DNA of 38,645 bases. It comes from a virus. The stretch lies in IMG/VR virus record IMGVR_UViG_3300029319_000155, positions 1 to 38,645 of that record, one strand, 5' to 3'. Shown here piece after piece: positions 33,103 to 38,645 of this stretch. A program made the position numbers and the translations under genes. How positions within the stretch are numbered: the first letter of the stretch is position 1; each line of letters starts with the position of its first letter. The notes under the pieces are model-generated. The model ran no database searches. It saw only the letters and a program-made list of their open reading frames with translations, and was not told the DNA's origin.

Positions 33103-33131
33103 TAAAAGAAAAGAGGAGCGACTAGCGCTCC
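33103..33131 (-). terminator. Terminator after the major capsid gene
   Basis: Stem GGAGCG (33115-33120) with CGCTCC (33126-33131), 5-base loop ACTAG. On the minus strand the stem is followed by the U-rich run TCTTTTCTTTTATTT (about 33100-33114). It lies just after the capsid protein stop (33152), a common place for a terminator in phages, letting capsid mRNA exceed the downstream genes. Confidence 0.75.
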
Positions 33132-33151
33132 CCAAATCTTAATTGTTGTTA

Positions 33152-34687
33152 TTAATAAGTTGCTATACCTTCTAACATTACAAAGTTATTAGCTCCTTGA
33201 GTAATTAAACATCTCTCAGATAAGAAATGCATCTCCATTGCATCTAAGTCTGTAGTAGCCGCTCCAACTGAACCAGTAGTCCAAGTTTTGAATCGTCTAT
33301 CATCCATATTAGAAGCTCGGTATCTAACATGTAAAAACGGTCTCTTTAAGTTTTTACCTAAAGTTTGATCGTATACAGTAGTTACACCAGCTGGAACAAA
33401 TACACCTCTAATGTGGTTTGCAACATCTGCAATACCACCTCTTGTAGATTTATCATTTAGATATTTCCAATCAGTTTTGTAAAAGTCATAAGACGCTCTA
33501 CGGAAACCTGAAAAACCTAAATTTAGTGCCATATCTTCTGAGTTATCAAAAACACCATAAGATGTACCACCTGAACCATAAGAGTTTTGACTAGCTAACA
33601 TAGTGTCTATTTTCAGAGAAGTAGTTCTATTTAAGAACATCATATATTCTTCAATAGCGCCCTGCTCATCAAACAAACCAATTATTTTATCAAAGTCTGC
33701 TAAATGAAGACCTGGATCGTTAGCTGGAGTACCTGAAGCCCCGATTCCGTCGAATATATTACCTCTATCTTTGATAGCTGCAAAAAATCCTTGAGAACCT
33801 TTAATGTTTGCAGTACCTTGGTGACCAACTATACCACCTGTATGAGTGACTAACTCGCTTTCTAACATCATTGTTTCAACGTAATCTGCGAACCTAGACT
33901 TAGTGTCACCAGCAGCTTTTAAATACCACAAGTAACCATTTTGTCCGTCTTCACCTGTTACTTCAACCCAACCGATTTGAGAAACATCAGATCCTGAAAC
34001 CTCATATTTATCTTTCATTATAACAGGGTTGTTGAAAAAAGATTTAAATCTAGGAGCGTTAGCACCTTCTCTACCAGCAGTTCCTTTTGCATATTCAGAT
34101 CCATAAACAAATATAGTTGTTGAAGCGTCTGTAGCTCTACTGTTACCAGTAACTTGTGTTAGAACTCCTAAAGGAGAGTCAGTTATTAAATCAGTCATTG
34201 TTATCTGAGCACATAAAATACTATTAATAGTTGCCGTACCAACATTTGTTACGTAACATTTTCTAGTAAGATCTGCATCAGCAACTACAACTAAGTCACC
34301 TTTTCTAATACCATGGTTTGTAGCTGCGTCAGTTCCAGTTATAGTTGTTCCGTCTATATCTTGAGTTATAGTAAAAACATATTCTCCATCATCTGGATCT
34401 GTATCATCTACGTTACCTTTATAAGATAGATGTAATCTACCTTGTTCAGACCAAACTACTTGATCTGCTGTCATGGGCTCTTCTGCCCCGACCATTTCTA
34501 AAAACCCTCCAATTGTTCTATTGCCGAAAACCTCAGCTTCTTTTTCCATTAAATCAGGTACGTATTGTTGCGCCCAATTAACTCCTGCTGCTGAAGCAAA
34601 ATCAATATAATTTGATTGAAGCGTTTGTTTACCTGGTGCCGGTACACTATTGAGATTAGGGCCGGCGGTAAAATCACTTGCTGCCAT
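33152..34687 (-). CDS. Major capsid protein
   Basis: A 511-aa protein, with N-terminal arm ADFTAGPNLNSVPAPGKQTL, then SNYIDFASAAGVNWAQQYVP, MEKEAEVFGNRTIGGFLEMV and the following AEEPMTADQVVWSEQGRL. The later part has a typical capsid layout with GREGANAPRFKSFFNNPVIM, KYEVSGSDVSQIGWVEV and a long helix region (VETMMLESELVTHTGGIVGH), ending MHFLSERCLITQGANNFVML. I recognise this as the HK97-fold-type capsid protein of marine podovirus-like phages. Supporting context: it follows a scaffold-like gene and the portal, and precedes a terminator. About 100 residues longer than T7 gp10A, with an inserted domain around 95-210. Confidence 0.88.
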   Translation of the reverse strand: MAASDFTAGPNLNSVPAPGKQTLQSNYIDFASAAGVNWAQQYVPDLMEKEAEVFGNRTIGGFLEMVGAEEPMTADQVVWSEQGRLHLSYKGNVDDTDPDDGEYVFTITQDIDGTTITGTDAATNHGIRKGDLVVVADADLTRKCYVTNVGTATINSILCAQITMTDLITDSPLGVLTQVTGNSRATDASTTIFVYGSEYAKGTAGREGANAPRFKSFFNNPVIMKDKYEVSGSDVSQIGWVEVTGEDGQNGYLWYLKAAGDTKSRFADYVETMMLESELVTHTGGIVGHQGTANIKGSQGFFAAIKDRGNIFDGIGASGTPANDPGLHLADFDKIIGLFDEQGAIEEYMMFLNRTTSLKIDTMLASQNSYGSGGTSYGVFDNSEDMALNLGFSGFRRASYDFYKTDWKYLNDKSTRGGIADVANHIRGVFVPAGVTTVYDQTLGKNLKRPFLHVRYRASNMDDRRFKTWTTGSVGAATTDLDAMEMHFLSERCLITQGANNFVMLEGIATY

Positions 34688-34698
34688 ATTTTTATATT

Positions 34699-35895
34699 TT
34701 AATTATTATTACTTTTTCTATTTTTAATTCTTAACTTTAAATCATCTGTAGAACTACCTAGTACTCTGTACTTAACTCCACCAACATTTGTTTCACCATG
34801 CGTTTGCCTAGGATTTAAATTTATATTTTTATCTTTAGCAACTTGACTTTTTATAGCATCTGCTTTACCTTGCTCGTAAAAGTGCTTAGCAATAGCATCT
34901 GCATTCATAGCTGTAAACAAAGATTTATGATAACCTCTAGCGTCTTCAATAACTGAACCATCTTTATCGGTAAATCTGTTTATAAAGTTATTTAAATCAC
35001 TTTGGGTTGTCTTAACTTTGTCAACGTCTTTAACATTAAATCTAAATTTTTTATCTCCGACTTCATAATCAAAACCTTTGAAATTTTTATCGAAAATACT
35101 ATTAGTCTTTTTTAAAAACGTTTTCTTGCTAGCTTCGCTTGCTTTTTGTTTTTCTTCAGATTCTTTATTGTATCTATTAAAGAAGTCAATAGCCTTCTGT
35201 TGTTCAGAGGTCAACTTTGACCCAGCTTTGATATCTTCATAGTATTTGGACTTTTGCCCGTCCAGGTGGGCTCTAGCCTCGGCAACTTGCTCTTTGAGGG
35301 CTATTTTCTTTTTACGTATATAATTTGGATCATCTGTTTCTTCATCATAACCAAAGTTATCTTCTAATAAAAAAGATCTTTCTTCAGCTGTTAAGTGTGA
35401 TTTAGTTGTTCTATAATATTCATCAAGAACATCAGAGTCATCCATCTTAGACACGTCTCTATTTAAATTAACGTAGTCATTTATATCACCACCTGTTTCA
35501 TCCATAAAATCTACCAACTTTTGTATGCTCTCAGGTAATGGTTTACCAGTAACTTCAGCCTCTTGTATAGCTTCTTCAACTTCTTCTTCAACTTGCTGAA
35601 CTTCTTCATCTGTTATTTCTTGAACAACAGGTGTTTCTTCTTCAACAACCTCCTCTTTAACTTCTTCTTCAACTTTAGCTTCAGGTTCTGGATTGACTAC
35701 GACCACCTTATCTTCCTCAGCGGGTTGTTGCTCAACCTCTTCACTTTGTTGAACTGGTGGTTTTCTTAAATCAACTTTAATAACGTCGTCATCTATAGGT
35801 TCACTTTTAATTTCAACTTTAGTGACGTTATCATCTTTTATTTCTTCAGTCTTTTCGACTATAGGTTCTTCAACCTTTGTTTTCTTTTTTGCCAT
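34699..35895 (-). CDS. Scaffold-like acidic head protein
   Basis: A 398-aa protein. Residues 1-115 are low complexity, Glu/Val/Pro-rich and strongly acidic (after the basic start MAKKKTKVEEPIVEKTEE). From about 120 on it is charged helical with coiled-coil character (IALKEQVAEARAHLDGQKSK, YNKESEEKQKASEASKKTFL), and the C-terminal part contains TQSDLNNFINRFTDKDGSVI. Its location directly between portal and capsid genes, high charge and helical nature match scaffolding proteins, which are lost from the mature head. No protease catalytic motif seen, and no separate prohead protease lies nearby. Call by context plus composition. Confidence 0.7.
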   Translation of the reverse strand: MAKKKTKVEEPIVEKTEEIKDDNVTKVEIKSEPIDDDVIKVDLRKPPVQQSEEVEQQPAEEDKVVVVNPEPEAKVEEEVKEEVVEEETPVVQEITDEEVQQVEEEVEEAIQEAEVTGKPLPESIQKLVDFMDETGGDINDYVNLNRDVSKMDDSDVLDEYYRTTKSHLTAEERSFLLEDNFGYDEETDDPNYIRKKKIALKEQVAEARAHLDGQKSKYYEDIKAGSKLTSEQQKAIDFFNRYNKESEEKQKASEASKKTFLKKTNSIFDKNFKGFDYEVGDKKFRFNVKDVDKVKTTQSDLNNFINRFTDKDGSVIEDARGYHKSLFTAMNADAIAKHFYEQGKADAIKSQVAKDKNINLNPRQTHGETNVGGVKYRVLGSSTDDLKLRIKNRKSNNN

Positions 35896-35914
35896 AATAA
35901 AATTTTATAAAATA

Positions 35915-38308
35915 TTAAATATCAAACTTTTCAAAATTCGCTCCACCCGTAATTAAATCATTACCTGATGATTCAAACTTTTTAAATGTTTCACCCCCTT
36001 TTCTTTTGTCTATCATTTCTTTTTGGTGCATAGCTTGCTTATCTACTCTTTGATCTCTACGATCTTCACGCATACTTTCCATTTGATTGTTTACACGTGT
36101 TTTCATATCTTCAAGCTTAGTATTTAATTCGAACTCATAAGCCATTAAATCTTTTTTAACTCTAACTTCATTTTCTAAATACTGTATTCTAATTTGGTTT
36201 TTAGCTTCTTCAAGTTCTATATCAGAAGCTACTTTAGCTTGATTCTTTTGTATCTCTGCTTGTGCAGCAACTTGTTGTGCTTGAGCGTTAGCTTGAGACT
36301 GTGCTTGCATATTTTGTTGTTGCATTGCTTGATCTCTTTTAGCTTTCTTTTTTCTTTTAACTTTTAGTAGTTGATTAGCTAGTTTTAAATTTCTAACATC
36401 TCTAAGATCTATAGCATCGTCTAAGTCAATCAACTTTTGACCTAATGCTGCTTGTATATTGTTTTCAAGTATTTGTTTTTCTTCTTCATCAGGCATTAAC
36501 TCTATAAATATACCAAAGTCATATAAATGTAAATTTTGCATTTCAGATAATGTTGCAACATTGTGAGCACCTATAGCTTGTATAAACGCATTTTTTGTTG
36601 GAGAATATTCTATTATATCTGATATCCTAAGTGATAAACACTCTGCTGCTTCAGCTGTTAAGTATAACATAGACTGTAGTATATGTCTTGTAGCTGTATT
36701 AGAATTAGCTGCTGCTATTTTTTGAACACCAACTAAAGCGTTACGGTCTGGATTACTACCATCTCTCGCTTCATTTAAACCAGTTACGTCACGTATCATT
36801 TGTAAATAGTAGTTATACGTTTGTATAAGCGACTGCATTTTACCACCGTTAACATTGTTATTTATTTGTTGTATTGGTACTTTACCAGGATTCATTTCAC
36901 CATCTGATGTAAAGCTTCTACCTATAACACTACCAGTTTGGAAGAACATATTTAAAGCTTCTTGTGGATTATAGTTTGTTCCATTACCAAGATCTATTTC
37001 TGCTAAACCGTCAGCATCTAAGTAAACACCATCTGGTACCATACGAGACATTACTTGTTGTAACTTTAAATGTGTTAACTGTATCATATCAGCAAAACCC
37101 GTTATCCTACCAACTAATGATTCAATAACACCATTATACATTCTAGGTGCTACTATTTGATAACTCATTTTAACTTTGCTAAAATCAGAATCTGATCTCA
37201 TCATGTTTGGAGCCATACGCCATTGTAACAACTTGTCTGTTCCTAATATATAAACACCTTCGTATAAAGCCTCAACAACTCTTTCTAGTTTTTTAAATTC
37301 AGCATCTTCTGTTTCAGGTGGATTAAATGTATCATCTTTTTCAATTACCTTTTCAGCACCACTACCAACTTTCTTTAATTTATAAACATCATTCATATGA
37401 GTTTTGTAATTAAAGTATAATACTTGTATTTTATTTTTGTCTCTATTTGATTTATAGTTTATTAAATCAGATGAAGACTCTCTTATTTGTTTTATATCTT
37501 CTTCAGATAAATCTGGAAACTCTTTAACAAGTTCATTTAATGGTATCTCTTTAACTTCTCCTACGTAATATATATCGTTAAAGTAAGGATCTTCACAATA
37601 AGAATAAACTAAATTTGCTGGATCAACATATTCGACTTCAGCACCACTACTAAAATCAAATGTTGTTTTTGTAGCTGCTATACCTATAGTAGTAAGATCG
37701 TATAAACATCTTCTTCTTATCAAATCATAATCACTGTTTTCAAACAAAACATTTAAAGCCTGCTCTTCAGCTAACTCAACTGCTTGTTTGTAGTTAAGTT
37801 GCATATGAAGTGCAAGCTCTTCTTCTGAGTCAGGTAGTTTTTCTGAATCGTTTTCGTAAAGATCTATATTAAATTGAGCTTTAGCTAAATCATTATATTC
37901 TCTACTTTTTATATCTCTAAGTATAGACTCCATATACTCAGTTCTTTTACTTATACCGTATTGATCTTGTGAAAAACAGTTTATTTGATAAGATCTTTGT
38001 GCCATACCGTTAACAACAATATCAACAAACTTAGGTATGATAGGTACCGGCTTCCAGTCTAAATTTAAATAAGATAAATCACCATTTATAGATAATTCAT
38101 TTTTATACTTTTGTATTGGTTGTTCACCTCTAGCGTATAATCTTAACTTGTGAAAATTATTTATTTGACCACCAAATTTATTCGTTGTACTTGAAAACCA
38201 CTCATGCTTAATAGCTCTCGCTACTTTTAAACCATAGTCTTCACTAACTTTTTCTAAATCACTTACTGCTTGAGATGGAAAGTTTATATAACCGTTATTG
38301 TATTTCAT
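35915..38308 (-). CDS. Portal protein
   Basis: A 797-aa protein. The N-terminal half has the portal-type core: KLRLYARGEQPIQKYKNELS, LNLDWKPVPIIPKFVDIVVN, then VEYVDPANLVYSYCEDPYFN and AATKTTFDF. The middle has YNYYLQMIRDVTGLNEARDG (about 500-520) and NALVGVQKIAAANSNTATRH, the portal stem-type helices. From about 650 onward the C-terminus is a long Gln/Ala-rich, then Arg/Lys/Glu-rich helical barrel (AQSQANAQAQQVAAQAEIQ). The gene follows TerL with a 4-base ATGA overlap. The dodecameric ring would form the DNA entry channel. Recognised by pattern and context. Confidence 0.85.
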   Translation of the reverse strand: MKYNNGYINFPSQAVSDLEKVSEDYGLKVARAIKHEWFSSTTNKFGGQINNFHKLRLYARGEQPIQKYKNELSINGDLSYLNLDWKPVPIIPKFVDIVVNGMAQRSYQINCFSQDQYGISKRTEYMESILRDIKSREYNDLAKAQFNIDLYENDSEKLPDSEEELALHMQLNYKQAVELAEEQALNVLFENSDYDLIRRRCLYDLTTIGIAATKTTFDFSSGAEVEYVDPANLVYSYCEDPYFNDIYYVGEVKEIPLNELVKEFPDLSEEDIKQIRESSSDLINYKSNRDKNKIQVLYFNYKTHMNDVYKLKKVGSGAEKVIEKDDTFNPPETEDAEFKKLERVVEALYEGVYILGTDKLLQWRMAPNMMRSDSDFSKVKMSYQIVAPRMYNGVIESLVGRITGFADMIQLTHLKLQQVMSRMVPDGVYLDADGLAEIDLGNGTNYNPQEALNMFFQTGSVIGRSFTSDGEMNPGKVPIQQINNNVNGGKMQSLIQTYNYYLQMIRDVTGLNEARDGSNPDRNALVGVQKIAAANSNTATRHILQSMLYLTAEAAECLSLRISDIIEYSPTKNAFIQAIGAHNVATLSEMQNLHLYDFGIFIELMPDEEEKQILENNIQAALGQKLIDLDDAIDLRDVRNLKLANQLLKVKRKKKAKRDQAMQQQNMQAQSQANAQAQQVAAQAEIQKNQAKVASDIELEEAKNQIRIQYLENEVRVKKDLMAYEFELNTKLEDMKTRVNNQMESMREDRRDQRVDKQAMHQKEMIDKRKGGETFKKFESSGNDLITGGANFEKFDI

Positions 38309-38645
38309 ATCCCTTGTTTAATTATTCTAGAGTTAATTCCTTTATTATTGTATGTTGATATGTTTAGGTTTATAGGTTCTCTATTTACTTTTGGGTTTGG
38401 TCTATACAAATGTCTATTACAAGCCATTATTGCTAGACCAGAACTTATTGAAGCGTCATACCTTGTTCTTCTGTTTATATCAAATTTAGACCAATCGTTT
38501 AAAGTGTTATTAAAATACATTGTACCATAAGTACCATCTTCTAATAAACCAACGTGGTCGTTAATATACATTTCAATAGCAGCTGCATGAGCTTGCTTTA
38601 TATCTTCACTTGAGTTTGGTATACCACCTACTTCTTTTTCAGATA
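38305..38645 (-). CDS. terL: Terminase large subunit, C-terminal end (partial)
   Basis: The last 112 residues of a gene that continues beyond the right edge; the open frame covers bases 38643-38305 and the ATG at 38571 is internal, since the frame stays open upstream of it (SEKEVGGIPNSSEDIKQAHA). The conserved pieces include MYINDHVGLLEDGTYGTMYF, FNNTLNDWSKFDINRRTRYD and ASISSGLAIMACNRHLYRP, which I recognise as the end of the nuclease domain of large terminases from marine Bacteroidetes-type phages. The portal gene immediately follows through an ATGA overlap, the expected order. The ATPase half is not in the window, so the call depends on this tail and position. Confidence 0.7.
   Translation of the reverse strand, partial: SEKEVGGIPNSSEDIKQAHAAAIEMYINDHVGLLEDGTYGTMYFNNTLNDWSKFDINRRTRYDASISSGLAIMACNRHLYRPNPKVNREPINLNISTYNNKGINSRIIKQGI

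Overview
The window is a gene-dense, AT-rich late-gene arm of a tailed bacteriophage, most likely a podovirus-type phage of a marine member of the Bacteroidetes (Flavobacteriia-like). The host clues come from the sequence. Three secreted proteins (3088-3474, 3957-4649, 4652-5704) all have predicted mature forms that begin with Gln, the 'Q-rule' described for Bacteroidetes signal peptides. Almost no gene has a Shine-Dalgarno sequence; most starts follow A/T runs such as TAATAATATG. A small Hc1-type histone-like protein is present, and one secreted protein ends in a motif like those of Bacteroidetes secreted proteins. No tRNA, rRNA, CRISPR or insertion sequence was seen.

Layout. Only the left edge (1-849) is on the + strand: the end of a B12-dependent (class II) ribonucleotide reductase and a histone-like protein, closed by a hairpin terminator. 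Everything else is one minus-strand block, read here from right to left. It starts with the terminase large subunit end (38645-38305), portal (38308-35915), an acidic scaffold-like protein (35895-34699) and the major capsid protein (34687-33152), which is followed by a terminator. Next come a 274-aa head protein with its own terminator, a 53-aa protein, two connector-like proteins, a 2205-aa nozzle/stabilisation protein, and an 1105-aa beta-rich tail protein. After these are a 128-aa protein, a cupin-like protein, a Lys/Met-repeat protein, and three candidate ejection proteins of 211, 349 and 3076 aa. The left part holds two micro-ORFs, a fibre-like protein, a DUF5675 protein, an envelope cassette (outer-membrane barrel, Lys/Arg-free secreted protein, single-TM protein, degenerate thioredoxin), a run of five small Lys/Arg-rich proteins, and a PAP2-type phosphatase.

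The order portal, scaffold, capsid, connectors, nozzle, three internal proteins and fibre parallels the T7 late region, and no tape-measure or sheath gene is seen. The internal-protein slot is enlarged: the gp16-position protein is 3076 aa and carries a HExxH peptidase-like motif, a complete HAD phosphatase motif set and two Cys3His knuckles.

The most unusual pattern is a short N-terminal peptide (consensus M-[AGS]-F-K-[ML]-[KS]-G-[FM]) shared by four otherwise unrelated, mostly basic late proteins (starts at 1699, 1977, 6020 and 19390). A second shared start, MAKKK followed by EEP, occurs on two head-region proteins. These could be cargo-targeting tags for the capsid. Most genes overlap or abut by 1-13 bases (TAATG and ATGA junctions), which suggests translational coupling. 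No gene-free stretch longer than 300 bases exists: the two largest apparent gaps (7535-7820 and 31995-32251) contain small genes and a terminator.
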